The position numbers were made by a program, and so were the translations under genes. The notes under the pieces were generated by a model. The model did not search any database and had not been told where the DNA came from. It saw only the letters and a program-made list of their open reading frames with translations. A DNA stretch of 64,000 nucleotides from positions 104,514 through 168,513 of the forward strand of contig NZ_SRSG01000008.1 in the NCBI RefSeq assembly GCF_005543295.1. Reading direction: 5' to 3'. The stretch is from Halalkalirubrum salinum (lineage in GTDB: Archaea > Halobacteriota > Halobacteria > Halobacteriales > Haloferacaceae). This document shows positions 45,655 through 54,601 of this stretch, piece after piece; the first letter of the stretch is position 1; each line of letters opens with the position of its first letter.

Positions 45655-47202
45655 TCACTTGTACAGATTGAGCCGACCGAGGATCGACCCAAGGAGCACC
45701 GCGATCGGGATGATCTCGAGTCGACCGACCCACATGTTGAGGATCAACATCGCCTTGGTGATCGACGGCATCTCAGGCCCGGTGATTCCCGCGTCGAGTC
45801 CGACATTGCTCTGCGCGCTCATCACGTCGAAAATAACATACTCCAGCGGATACTCCGAGGGTAAGGCGTACAGGAACACGGTAACACCAAGACAGAGAAA
45901 CGCCACCCAGAGAATGAACACGACCGTCGCCTCAGTGTATTCGCGTTCGACCTGTTGTTCGCTAAGCCGGCGATCGCCGATTTGCAGATACCGGACCGCA
46001 CGCTCGGGGACAAAGACGCCCCGGATGTGCCACGCGGTTCCTTTGAGGATCGTTATAACGCGGATGAGTTTGATTCCGCTCACCGTCGAGCCGGCGGCAG
46101 CGCCGGTCAACATGCCGAGACACATAAGCAGCGTCGCGCCCGCGCTCCAGACCTCCCCCGTTCCGTCCCCCACTGTCGCCGTCCCGAAGCCGGCGTTCGA
46201 GGTCGCCGAGACGAACTGAAACAGCGCGATCCGGAACGTCTCTTCGAGTGATCCGTACTGGCCATTCGCATAGAGGAGCGCGGTTAACCCGATCGACCCG
46301 ATCGCGAACCATCCGAACACCCACCGCGTCTGCAGATCCGTGTACAGGTTTTTGATCTCGCCTTTGAACACAAGGTAGTGCACGGGAAACGCGATGCTGC
46401 CGGCGAGCATCACGGGGACGACGGCGTACTCGATGAGCGGGCTATTGTAGTGGGCGATCGAATCTGCGTGCACCGAAAATCCGCCGGTTGCAATGCCAGT
46501 CATGCCGTGGTTGATCGCGTCCCACGGGGGCATGCCGACCGCGAAGAACAACAGGATCGAACCCAGCGTCAATCCGAGGTAGATCTTCCAGATCTCCTGG
46601 ACAGTCGAAACGATGCTTGGATGGATCCGTTCGGATCGGGCTTCGCTCTCGTACAGCGTGAACGAACCGCTGCCGGGGCGGGCGAGGATCGCGACTGTCA
46701 ACACGATCACCCCAACGCCACCGATCCATTCGGTGAACGAACGCCACCAGTGGATCGATCGCGGGAGGTCCGCTTCGACGGCGGCCATCGTCAGCCCGGT
46801 TCCGGTAAACCCGCTCATGCTTTCGAACACCGAATCCAGCGGGGAGAGAAACACAGCCATCGTCTCGTTCATCGCCGGCGTCTGTGCCCAGGCTGGGAAC
46901 GGATCGAGAGCCATCGTCCACGCGATCAACACGAACGGCAACGATCCGAGCACCCCAGTGACTCCCCACGCGCTCGCGGCGGTGATCATCGCCTCGAGCT
47001 TTCCCGGCGCGTCCGCGTCCTGATAAGCGGTCGATAATCCGGTTCCGACCCCGGCGACGACGAATGCAGAGGTACCGAACGCCGGTACCGCGTAGTACTC
47101 ACCGTTGAGAACCGCAACGACGATCGAGGCGGCCAACATGATCGAAACGGCCTGGAGGATACGCCCAACGTCCCGTGCAATTGTTCCGATATTTGCTCTC
47201 AT
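45655..47202 (-). CDS. trkH: TrkH-family potassium transporter membrane subunit
   Basis: A 515-residue K+ transport subunit with repeated pore-type segments: SMSGFTGTGLTM (about 127-138), HGMTGIATGGFSVH, and SATSNAGFGTATVGDG and SAQSNVGLDAGITG in the second half, which form the four P-loops, each with the filter Gly. The protein starts MRANIGTIARDVGR. The trkA gene lies 24 bp upstream, so the two are an operon for the high-potassium cytoplasm of a salt-in halophile. Confidence 0.93.
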   Translation of the reverse strand: MRANIGTIARDVGRILQAVSIMLAASIVVAVLNGEYYAVPAFGTSAFVVAGVGTGLSTAYQDADAPGKLEAMITAASAWGVTGVLGSLPFVLIAWTMALDPFPAWAQTPAMNETMAVFLSPLDSVFESMSGFTGTGLTMAAVEADLPRSIHWWRSFTEWIGGVGVIVLTVAILARPGSGSFTLYESEARSERIHPSIVSTVQEIWKIYLGLTLGSILLFFAVGMPPWDAINHGMTGIATGGFSVHADSIAHYNSPLIEYAVVPVMLAGSIAFPVHYLVFKGEIKNLYTDLQTRWVFGWFAIGSIGLTALLYANGQYGSLEETFRIALFQFVSATSNAGFGTATVGDGTGEVWSAGATLLMCLGMLTGAAAGSTVSGIKLIRVITILKGTAWHIRGVFVPERAVRYLQIGDRRLSEQQVEREYTEATVVFILWVAFLCLGVTVFLYALPSEYPLEYVIFDVMSAQSNVGLDAGITGPEMPSITKAMLILNMWVGRLEIIPIAVLLGSILGRLNLYK

Positions 47203-47226
47203 GGGTTGAAGCAGGCGGTGTGTGAC

Positions 47227-47907
47227 TCAGTGATCCTCGTCGTGTCCGAACAGGTCCGTCAAATCCGGAGCTGCCCCGAACGCTGAGTAGACGGTCACCA
47301 GATCGCCGGCCTTGATTTCGGTGTTTCCGCGGGGTGTGATCGGCGGCCCCGCTCCATCCCGCTCTACTGCGATAATAAGCACATCTTCTGGGATGAGTCC
47401 GTCTTGGGCTGCCTGTTCTATCGTTTTCCCGCGGATCGGTGCATCCTCAGTTATTGTAATCTCGAACACCGCTGCCTCGTCACCAACTTGCAGATAATCG
47501 ACGATCGCCGGGCGAGCGACCGATCGATAGAGGTACTCTGCGATGAGTCGCTGCGGGTTTTCCATCGTGTTAATGCCAATTCGCCGATACAGGTCCATGT
47601 GTTCGGGGTTGGGGACGACAGAGACGACCATTGGGATCTCGAGTTCTGTCGCGAGCAGACAGACCATGACGTTCGTCGCGTCCTGATCGGTCGTCGAGAT
47701 GATTGCATCCGCCTGCTCGGCACCCGCGTCGGTTAGGACCCCTTTGGCGGTCGCGTCCGCGTTGAGGACCAGACAGTCGTATTCGCTCGCAATCCGGTCG
47801 GCTCTGGCCGCCTCGCGCTCGATCACGACAACCTCGTTTTTTGACTGGATCGCGATCTCGACGAGCGGCGTCCCGATATCGCCCGCACCGACGACGATGA
47901 TGTACAT
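47227..47907 (-). CDS. trkA: TrkA-family potassium uptake regulatory protein
   Basis: A 226-residue RCK protein with the NAD-binding VVGAGDIGTPLVEIAIQ (about 5-21), the acidic pocket VVIEREAARADRI, and the strand DAIISTTDQDATNVMVCLLA. From about residue 140 a TrkA-C domain (VFEITITEDAPIRGKTIEQAA) follows. It gates the TrkH pore in response to NAD(H) or ATP. It is located immediately upstream of trkH. Confidence 0.94.
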   Translation of the reverse strand: MYIIVVGAGDIGTPLVEIAIQSKNEVVVIEREAARADRIASEYDCLVLNADATAKGVLTDAGAEQADAIISTTDQDATNVMVCLLATELEIPMVVSVVPNPEHMDLYRRIGINTMENPQRLIAEYLYRSVARPAIVDYLQVGDEAAVFEITITEDAPIRGKTIEQAAQDGLIPEDVLIIAVERDGAGPPITPRGNTEIKAGDLVTVYSAFGAAPDLTDLFGHDEDH

Positions 47908-48030
47908 GTACGCTGTGAGTCACATCCCCCGCGCAAAAATCGCACTGGTTGCTCTGTCCTGTTTCGATCCGATTGGTTACCGTGTCGCCGTCACGAACCG
48001 ATCGGTGGCCGGTAGTCGCTCCCCGAGTGC

Positions 48031-50298
48031 TTACCCGAACAGCCGCTCCCACAGCGATCGTGAGGATGGCCGTTCGGCCAGGAGCACGGGGGTATCGAGA
48101 TTTTTGATCGTGTCGAATACCAGCGAACCACGGATAATCCGCGAGAGCAGCCCGCGCTCGGTCGCGCCGACGATCACCAGGCTGTAGTCCGCACCGAGAC
48201 GAGCGATCGTCGCCTCGACGTCGCCGGTTTCGATGCGCAACTCCGCGTCCGCAAGCTGGTGCCCGGCAGCCCACTCGCGGAGGAAGGTTCGGCCCTCGTC
48301 TTCTTGGCCGGCGTCGACGATGTGCAGGAGTGACACATCGACGCCGATCGTCTCCCGGAGCGATCGGGCGACCTCCGCAGAGAGGTCCGAGGAGGGACCG
48401 CCCGCAGTCGGCACGAGGATGTCGGCGAGATCGAGTTCCTGGCCGTCCAATACGAGGAAATCACACGGCAGATCGTGTGTCAGTTCGTCCAGCGAACCCT
48501 CCGCGCGGCCACCGGTGAACTGCGCGCCGCTGTAACCCATCACGACTGTGTCCGCGTTGTTCGTCCGGGCGGCATCGAACACCTCCTCGACGCCGCGGTG
48601 TGAGAGAATCGTCTTGGTATCGATCGGCACGCCAAACGCCTCGGCGTCAGCTTTTGCAGCATCGAGAAGCAGTTCTGAGGAGGCGTCGATGCCTTCTCTG
48701 TGTTCAGCGGCGGTCGAAAGCGCCGTCTGGTCAGGCACCGTGACGATGTGCGTTGCGAGCACGCGACCGCCTTCGTGTTTGGCGATCGCGCCGGCGAGCG
48801 TGATGAGCGCGCTCTCTGTTCGTGGGTTCGACACTGCGACCATGATCGTCGGTCCGTCTGGTTCGTTCACGCCGGTCGGTGCGACCGCGTCAGCGGCGTC
48901 GACGAGTTGGTCCGGCAGTTCCTCCTCACGGCGTCGGATGTACTCAGAGAGGACGCCCTGTTTGTCGGTGTTGCTCCGAGCGTAGATGAAATACCACGCG
49001 ACCGCAGCGAGGACGAACGCCCCCGAGAGCGCGATCTCGAACCCGTCCATAAACGCGACTAATCCGAGCGATAACACTGCGCCGAGAATCGGCGTAATTG
49101 GATACAGCGGAACCGTGAACTCTGGATCGTACTCGGGGACATCGGCCTCACGAAACACGATCAACCCGACGTTCATCAGCGCGTACACGATGAGGTGGAG
49201 GACACTCGCCGCCTTTGCGAGCACCTCGATCTCTTGGCCTAACGCCGCGATAAAGACAATAATGAGCCCGCCAGTCACGATGATCGATCGGTACGGCGTC
49301 GCGTAGTTGGGGTGAATCTCGTTGAGCCAGTTGGTGACGATCTTGTCGCGACCCATCGCGAAATTGATCCGTGCGGACGCGAGGATCGACGCGTTCGCCG
49401 AGGAGGCGGTCGCAAGGAGTGCACCCACCGTCATCACGCCCGCAGCAGCGGCGGCAATTCCGCCGATGGGGCCAATCGACGGCGGGAACGCGACCTCGGC
49501 GGCCTGTGCGACCGGCGCATCTTGACTCAGTTCGGGCCACGGGATTACCCCAAGCATCGTCGTGACCAAGATTGCGTAAATGACTGTTACGATCGCCACG
49601 CTTCCGATGATCGCGATCGGGAGGTTTCGCCCGGGATTTTTGAGCTCCTCGGCGACGGTCGCGATCTTCGCGTAGCCGAGAAACGACACGAACACGAGCG
49701 CCGTCGCCGGGAGAATCGCTCCAGTCCCATACGGTGTGAGTCCGTCAGCGCCGGCGAGCGTGGCGTAATCGAACGAAAAGAATCCCGCGACCGCAAAGGC
49801 AGTGAGAATCGAGAGTAACAAAAAGACAATAACGGTCTGGACGCCGCCGGTCTCTTTCGCGCCGATATAGTTGACACCTACAAAGATGAGCCCCGCGATG
49901 AGCGCGCCGATCTGGATCGGATTGAGGAACGCGATCGAGGGCAACCCAACGAAGACGACGAGGTACTGCCCGAAGCCGATACAGTAAAACGCTGAGGCGA
50001 ACGCTAACCCCATCCAATCGCCCATACCGGCGATCGAGCCAAACATCGGCCCGAGCGATTTGTTGATGTAGTAGTAGCCACCCCCGGCTTTCGGCATCGC
50101 GGTGCCGAGTTCTGAAACCGACAGGGCGTTGACCATCGCGATCACTCCACCGACGACGAACGAGACGACGACGATCGGCCCGGCAGCGTTGGCTGCAACC
50201 CCCGGAAGGACGAAGATCCCTGCGCCGATCATCGTCCCGATCCCGATCGTCATCGCCGAGACAAGTCCGAGGTCTTTGGCGAGTTCTTCCTCGCTCAT
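48031..50298 (-). CDS. APC-superfamily amino-acid permease fused to two Usp domains
   Basis: A 755-residue fusion. The first 440 residues are an APC transporter of 12 or so helices, starting MSEEELAKDLGLVSAMTIGIGTMIGAGIFVLPG with the unwound GxG helix-1 motif, and KNPGRNLPIAIIGS. Residues about 470-600 and 615-755 are two cytoplasmic Usp domains (VMVAVSNPRTESALI; the ATP-binding loop VIVGATERGLLSRIIRGSLVF). The architecture suggests nucleotide or stress control of amino-acid uptake; substrate unknown. The homologue at 61185 has the same design. Confidence 0.9.
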   Translation of the reverse strand: MSEEELAKDLGLVSAMTIGIGTMIGAGIFVLPGVAANAAGPIVVVSFVVGGVIAMVNALSVSELGTAMPKAGGGYYYINKSLGPMFGSIAGMGDWMGLAFASAFYCIGFGQYLVVFVGLPSIAFLNPIQIGALIAGLIFVGVNYIGAKETGGVQTVIVFLLLSILTAFAVAGFFSFDYATLAGADGLTPYGTGAILPATALVFVSFLGYAKIATVAEELKNPGRNLPIAIIGSVAIVTVIYAILVTTMLGVIPWPELSQDAPVAQAAEVAFPPSIGPIGGIAAAAAGVMTVGALLATASSANASILASARINFAMGRDKIVTNWLNEIHPNYATPYRSIIVTGGLIIVFIAALGQEIEVLAKAASVLHLIVYALMNVGLIVFREADVPEYDPEFTVPLYPITPILGAVLSLGLVAFMDGFEIALSGAFVLAAVAWYFIYARSNTDKQGVLSEYIRRREEELPDQLVDAADAVAPTGVNEPDGPTIMVAVSNPRTESALITLAGAIAKHEGGRVLATHIVTVPDQTALSTAAEHREGIDASSELLLDAAKADAEAFGVPIDTKTILSHRGVEEVFDAARTNNADTVVMGYSGAQFTGGRAEGSLDELTHDLPCDFLVLDGQELDLADILVPTAGGPSSDLSAEVARSLRETIGVDVSLLHIVDAGQEDEGRTFLREWAAGHQLADAELRIETGDVEATIARLGADYSLVIVGATERGLLSRIIRGSLVFDTIKNLDTPVLLAERPSSRSLWERLFG

Positions 50299-50603
50299 AC
50301 CGCTCCCCCCGACTCAACAAGTGAGGATTTCAGAATTGGTGTGTTCGGGCGTGACTTCATCGACCACCTCCCGGCGAGCGACCGCATGAGGCGACCGCTG
50401 GGTCGGGGTATAGATGCGATTGAGCCTGCAGCGCCCCCGACGGCGGCACCAAAGAGTGCTTCGACGACGTGCAGCACCGTGACCTGATGTAAGCGATGCG
50501 GTTCAAATGCTTGTGTCGTCGCCAGTCCGTTCGCCTCGTTGGCGATCGGTACGGGCACCGGCGCGAGTGGGGTGTCAGTCTCGGCCTCGTCGTCACGATT
50601 CAT
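50295..50603 (-). CDS. Small protein coupled to the APC-Usp permease
   Basis: A 102-residue protein starting MNRDDEAETDTPLAPVPVP, with an Ala/Gly-rich centre (ALFGAAVGGAAGSIASI) that could be a single membrane segment and a basic C-terminus. Its stop overlaps the permease start in an ATGA arrangement, so it is the first gene of that operon. I do not recognise the family. It could be a small accessory subunit. Confidence 0.65.
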   Translation of the reverse strand: MNRDDEAETDTPLAPVPVPIANEANGLATTQAFEPHRLHQVTVLHVVEALFGAAVGGAAGSIASIPRPSGRLMRSLAGRWSMKSRPNTPILKSSLVESGGAV

Positions 50604-50717
50604 ACCTGCCGGTATACAAGTGCATCTTAAGAAACTGTGCGATATCGATGAGCGAGCCAACAGATCGTCGATCTGTCTCTCTGTCGATAGGAATGGGTCA
50701 AGACGACGACCGTGTTG

Positions 50718-51377
50718 TTACGCCGGTGCTCCTTCGAGGATCGCCACGCCGCTGGACGCGCCGATTCGTTCGGCACCAGCGTCGATCATCGCCATCGCCG
50801 CCTCGTAGTCGCCGATCCCACCGCTTGCTTTCACTGGGAGATACTCAGCCATGAGCGAAACGTCCTCGACAGTCGCACCAGCCGTCTCGACGTCGAGATC
50901 CTCGATATCTGCAAACCCTGTCGAGGTCTTGACCATCGCGGCATCCGCGTTCACGGCGGCCGCACAGGCGCGGTGTTTCTCTTCGTCAGTGAGGGAGGCG
51001 GTCTCGATGATGACTTTCACCGGGATCGGGACCGCAGCAACGAGTTCGCAGATCTCGGTTTCCACGAGGTCGTCTTCGCCGGCCTTGACTCGGCCAACAT
51101 TGATCACCATGTCCAGTTCGTCCGCCCCAGCTTTCCATGCGATTTCGGCGGCCTCGCGTTTGGCCTCAATGCTATCTTGGCCGTGTGGAAATCCGATCAC
51201 GGTTGCGATCGTGACATCCGGGGCCATCTCGGCCGCTTCGGCGACGTAACACGGCGGAATACAGGCGTTCATGCCGTACGTTTCCGCAGCCGAGAGGACG
51301 GATTCGACGTCGGCGATCGTCGTCTTTGGTCCCAATACGGTGTGGTCGATCATCCCTGCGAGCGTCGCGCGATCCAT
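50718..51377 (-). CDS. deoC: Deoxyribose-phosphate aldolase
   Basis: A 219-residue class I aldolase that splits 2-deoxyribose-5-phosphate into glyceraldehyde-3-phosphate and acetaldehyde. The Schiff-base lysine is K150 in [10 protein letters not shown], with the proton-relay K183 in VKASGGI and DHTVLGP (11-17) at the N-terminus. The ATG at 51377 yields the family length; the open frame reaches 51446. Two products of this pathway could feed acetaldehyde to the alcohol or aldehyde dehydrogenases elsewhere in the window. Confidence 0.95.
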   Translation of the reverse strand: MDRATLAGMIDHTVLGPKTTIADVESVLSAAETYGMNACIPPCYVAEAAEMAPDVTIATVIGFPHGQDSIEAKREAAEIAWKAGADELDMVINVGRVKAGEDDLVETEICELVAAVPIPVKVIIETASLTDEEKHRACAAAVNADAAMVKTSTGFADIEDLDVETAGATVEDVSLMAEYLPVKASGGIGDYEAAMAMIDAGAERIGASSGVAILEGAPA

Positions 51378-51593
51378 ACGAGAGCCTCTGTGGGGAGCGT
51401 GATAGCCGTTTTCCTTCGGTAAGACAGATTGTGTGCCGGCCAACATATTCGTCTCTCTGATAGCTTTCAGTGGTTCGTCAACCGTAGCCTTGCGCGTTCC
51501 ACTCGTTCCGTTGGTTAATCCTGGTCGGTTTTAGCGCACGCAGGACACAGCGTCTATTCACCAGCCTCTGGAGACGATCGTTGGGGGACTTCG

Positions 51594-52196
51594 TCACTCG
51601 ATCGTCGGATTCGTCGGGTTAAACACGCCAGCGGGGTTTCCACGGTGAACCCAGACGTGAACCGCCATGAGCGGTGCGCCGGGTATCGGCCCCCAACCGT
51701 CCGATTCCGACACTTTGAGCGTTCGGCTGGTGGACTCGTCGGAGAACACATTGCCGGCGACACCAGTCTCTGCGTGGGCGAATTCAACGGCCCCGAGCCG
51801 AAGGTCGTCGTCGTGTGCCGGGTCATGCACGTCGCCTGGTCCAGGGTTGTAGTCACCGGTCGTATAGTAGACGAGGATGGGTGGTTCCGAAAGGTTCACC
51901 TCGGTATCTGCGTCAGCAGCGACGAGGCCTGGATTGACGAAATGGAATCCCATGTTCGGGACGTACGGAGATACCATGGTGCCGTATCCGTCTTCTCGGG
52001 CGGTAGCCACGTTCCGGTACGTTCGGGTCGCTGCCCGGGTTTGTTTAAGCTCGTGGGAGAGTTCGTCACTCCTCGCGCTCACGGCTCCGACGGGGCCGGT
52101 GAGAAGAGCTGTACCAGCCAATCCGAGGCCAACTGTTTTCAAGGCTGTACGGCGCCCGATCGCGATACTCTCGTCTACCGATGCGTTGTGAGTCAT
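51594..52196 (-). CDS. Tat-exported soluble haloarchaeal protein
   Basis: A 200-residue protein starting MTHNASVDESIAIGRRTALK. GRRTALKTVGLGLAGTALLTGPVGAVSA is a Tat signal without a lipobox cysteine, so the mature protein is probably released outside the cell. The mature part contains NMGFHFVNPGL, PPILVYYTTGDYNP, the His/Asp-rich DVHDPAHDDDLRL and HVWVHRGNPAGVFNPTNP. Repeated His and Asp suggest metal binding. The function is unknown. Confidence 0.72.
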   Translation of the reverse strand: MTHNASVDESIAIGRRTALKTVGLGLAGTALLTGPVGAVSARSDELSHELKQTRAATRTYRNVATAREDGYGTMVSPYVPNMGFHFVNPGLVAADADTEVNLSEPPILVYYTTGDYNPGPGDVHDPAHDDDLRLGAVEFAHAETGVAGNVFSDESTSRTLKVSESDGWGPIPGAPLMAVHVWVHRGNPAGVFNPTNPTIE

Positions 52197-52358
52197 AGTA
52201 CTCGAAGCTCTGTAACGTCTTGGTAAGACATAACGCTTCTCATTAGAATGCACTGTGCTACCGAGTCTCTTCTCGCCGCCGACCCGTAAACTCCAATCGC
52301 TATACGCCCAGTGTCTCTTACGATATTTCTGTCAGTTACTCAGACGCCCAAACCCGTC

Positions 52359-52802
52359 TCAATCATCACGGAGCGGTTCTGCGATCCCCGTCATCGTCTC
52401 CGGATCGAGCCGGTAGAACTCGAAGGACATCTCTCGGGGATGCGCCTCAAAAATGTCGACAACGGGAATCATCACCCGCTGCATTGAATCCAGCACGTCT
52501 GAATCGATCGACTGTTCAACAATTTCGCTGAGCATCCCCGTGGCGATCACGCTGTGATACCGCCCGGACACCCGCCCGTACGTGACGAACGTAATCGGGC
52601 GGTGTGACCGACCAAGCCGATTTTTCTCGGTGTCGGTTCGGGCGAGTCGAAAGCAGAACCGATCGGCGTCGGGATCGAATCCGTACGAAACTGGAATCGA
52701 ATACGGCGGTTCCTCGTCCCCCCGGGAAATCGAGATCACGCCGGTCCCACCGGGCTTGAGGAAATCGGCCATCTCGTCGTCTGTGAGTATTGTAGTGGTC
52801 AT
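52359..52802 (-). CDS. Pyridoxamine 5'-phosphate oxidase-family flavin-binding protein
   Basis: A 147-residue split-barrel FMN-binding-type protein. FLKPGGTGVISISRGDEEPPYSIPVSYGFD (about 14-43) and FRLARTDTEKNRLGRSHRPITFVTYG (about 51-76) give the six-strand barrel and the FMN-phosphate contacts. It is a common haloarchaeal family; whether it oxidises a B6 vitamer or simply reduces some other substrate is not known. A TATA-like box is near 52831-52839. Confidence 0.85.
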   Translation of the reverse strand: MTTTILTDDEMADFLKPGGTGVISISRGDEEPPYSIPVSYGFDPDADRFCFRLARTDTEKNRLGRSHRPITFVTYGRVSGRYHSVIATGMLSEIVEQSIDSDVLDSMQRVMIPVVDIFEAHPREMSFEFYRLDPETMTGIAEPLRDD

Positions 52803-52830
52803 GTCTATCTATTATCGGTTGGTTGTGTAA

Positions 52831-52839
52831 TTCTATATT
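52831..52839 (-). promoter_or_regulatory. TATA-like box for the flavin-binding protein gene
   Basis: The sequence ttctatatt lies 29-37 bp upstream of the ATG at 52802, slightly farther than in other genes here, in an AT-rich 50-bp stretch. Confidence 0.4.
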
Positions 52840-52991
52840 CAATTCTTCCCTTCTGGTAATGTTCACGTTAACCCAAACCCGCACACAATCTGGGAACGTG
52901 TTTTGTCTTCTTTGACCGTCACGCAATGTATTCTTGATCTGTGCCCCCGATCGAACTGGACGGTTCCGGCTGCGACTGGCGCTCCGCAACC

Positions 52992-52998
52992 ACTATAC
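52992..52998 (+). promoter_or_regulatory. TATA-like box for rfcL
   Basis: actatac is 24-30 bp before the ATG at 53022. This supports that start rather than the in-frame upstream codon at 52941. Confidence 0.5.
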
Positions 52999-53021
52999 GA
53001 CGCACACACTTGTCTTCGGTA

Positions 53022-54530
53022 ATGGCCGATTGGACCGAAACGTATCGTCCACAGTCACTCTCTGAGTTGCGCGGCAACGACAAGGCCCGTGACGCGCTCC
53101 GAGAGTGGGCAACCAGTTGGGACGACCACTGCGAGGCGGCGATCCTCCACGGCAGTCCCGGAATCGGCAAGACCTCCGCCGCCCACGCGCTGGCCGCCGA
53201 CATGGGCTGGGAGACCGTCGAACTGAACGCCTCCGATCAGCGAACCGCTGACGTGATCGAGCGCTTCGCCGGGCGGGCCGCACAAAACGCCACGCTCGCC
53301 GGCAGCGTTGCCAGCGGCGACGCCGGGGGCGACACGAGTGGAGGCCGACAGCTCGTCATCCTCGACGAGGCCGACAACATCCACGGCAACTACGATCGCG
53401 GCGGCGCCTCGGCGATCACCCGGCTCGTCAAATCCTCGGGCCAGCCGATCGTCCTCATCGCCAACGAGTTCTACGATATGAGTCGCGGGCTCAGAAACGC
53501 CTGCCGCGAGATCGAGTTCCGCGACGTCTCGAAGCGATCGATCGTCCCCGTATTGCGCGATATCTGTCGCCGCGAGGGCATCGAGTTCGACACCGATGCG
53601 CTCGATCGGATCGCCGAGGCCAACAGCGGCGATCTCAGGGGTGCTGTCAAGGATCTCCAGGCGGTCGCAGAAGGGAAAGATCGCCTCGTTCTCGAAGATG
53701 TCGTCACGAGCGATCGCGATCGATCGATGGACCTGTTTCCGTTCCTCGACGCGGTGCTCAAAGAACAATCCGCCGAAGCGGCGCTACAGTCTGCGTACGC
53801 GGTCGACGAGACGCCCGACGACCTGACTGCCTGGATCGAACACAATCTTCTGTCGGTGTACACCGCCAGAGAGGCAATCTCCGCGTACGATGCGCTTTCG
53901 AACGCCGATCGCTGGCTGGGGCGGGTCCGTGCGAGTCAAAACTACAGCTACTGGCGGTACGCGACCGACAACCTCGCGGCGGGCGTCGCGGCCGCACGCG
54001 ACGAACCGAAGGGCGGTTGGACCCGCTATCGCCGGCCGCAGTTTTGGGGCTCATCTGACTCGACGCGCGAGGAGCTCTGCCAGCAGATCGCCGAACGCAG
54101 CGGCGTCAGCATGGCGATCGCTCGCCGCGAAATTCTCCCGTACCTCTCGGCGATGACCCACCACTGTAAGCCTCGGGAGCTGACGGTTGCGATGGCGGCT
54201 GCCTACGACCTCGACGAGGAAGGTGTCGCCTTCGTCACTGGGAGCGGCAAGACGACAAAAAAGGTCGCCTCGATCGTCAAAGATGCCCAGGCAATCCGCG
54301 AGGCGGTGATGACCGAACACACTGCTGACGCGTTCGCGCCGCGAGCCGACGAGCCTGACACGACCGACGATGCGGCGACGACGGGACCCGAAGCGATCGG
54401 TCCGAACGGTGCTGGCGAGGACGCAGGTCACACGAATGAGGACGAAGCCGAATCTGCGGACGATGATCCCGGCGACGACGAGAATACCGCCACCGATGAC
54501 GGCCAGGCAGGGCTCTCGGACTTCATCTGA
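53022..54530 (+). CDS. rfcL: Replication factor C large subunit
   Basis: A 502-residue AAA+ clamp-loader subunit that opens the PCNA ring. Walker A is HGSPGIGKT (43-51) and Walker B LVILDEADN (111-119). The start MADWTETYRPQSLSEL is the usual RFC opening. The C-terminal 90 residues are very acidic and end in a PIP-box-like QAGLSDFI, which should bind PCNA. The small subunit gene is not in this window. The N-terminal extension from 52941 is rejected because of the promoter box. Confidence 0.96.
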   Translation: MADWTETYRPQSLSELRGNDKARDALREWATSWDDHCEAAILHGSPGIGKTSAAHALAADMGWETVELNASDQRTADVIERFAGRAAQNATLAGSVASGDAGGDTSGGRQLVILDEADNIHGNYDRGGASAITRLVKSSGQPIVLIANEFYDMSRGLRNACREIEFRDVSKRSIVPVLRDICRREGIEFDTDALDRIAEANSGDLRGAVKDLQAVAEGKDRLVLEDVVTSDRDRSMDLFPFLDAVLKEQSAEAALQSAYAVDETPDDLTAWIEHNLLSVYTAREAISAYDALSNADRWLGRVRASQNYSYWRYATDNLAAGVAAARDEPKGGWTRYRRPQFWGSSDSTREELCQQIAERSGVSMAIARREILPYLSAMTHHCKPRELTVAMAAAYDLDEEGVAFVTGSGKTTKKVASIVKDAQAIREAVMTEHTADAFAPRADEPDTTDDAATTGPEAIGPNGAGEDAGHTNEDEAESADDDPGDDENTATDDGQAGLSDFI

Positions 54531-54576
54531 TTCGATCGGCGACGCTGTGGCGAGAATTCACGCTCTCTCCGGGAAG

Positions 54577-54597
54577 CCTCGGGGCTGGAGCTCGAGG
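54577..54597. repeat. Degraded IS605-like right-end hairpin
   Basis: cctcggggctggagctcgagg with flanking gaag and ggttcacg resembles the hairpin at 18811-18831, with a 5-bp stem remaining. It lies in the 71-bp gap between the convergent rfcL and histidine kinase genes and may now act as a terminator. Confidence 0.4.
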
Positions 54598-54601
54598 CGG
54601 T

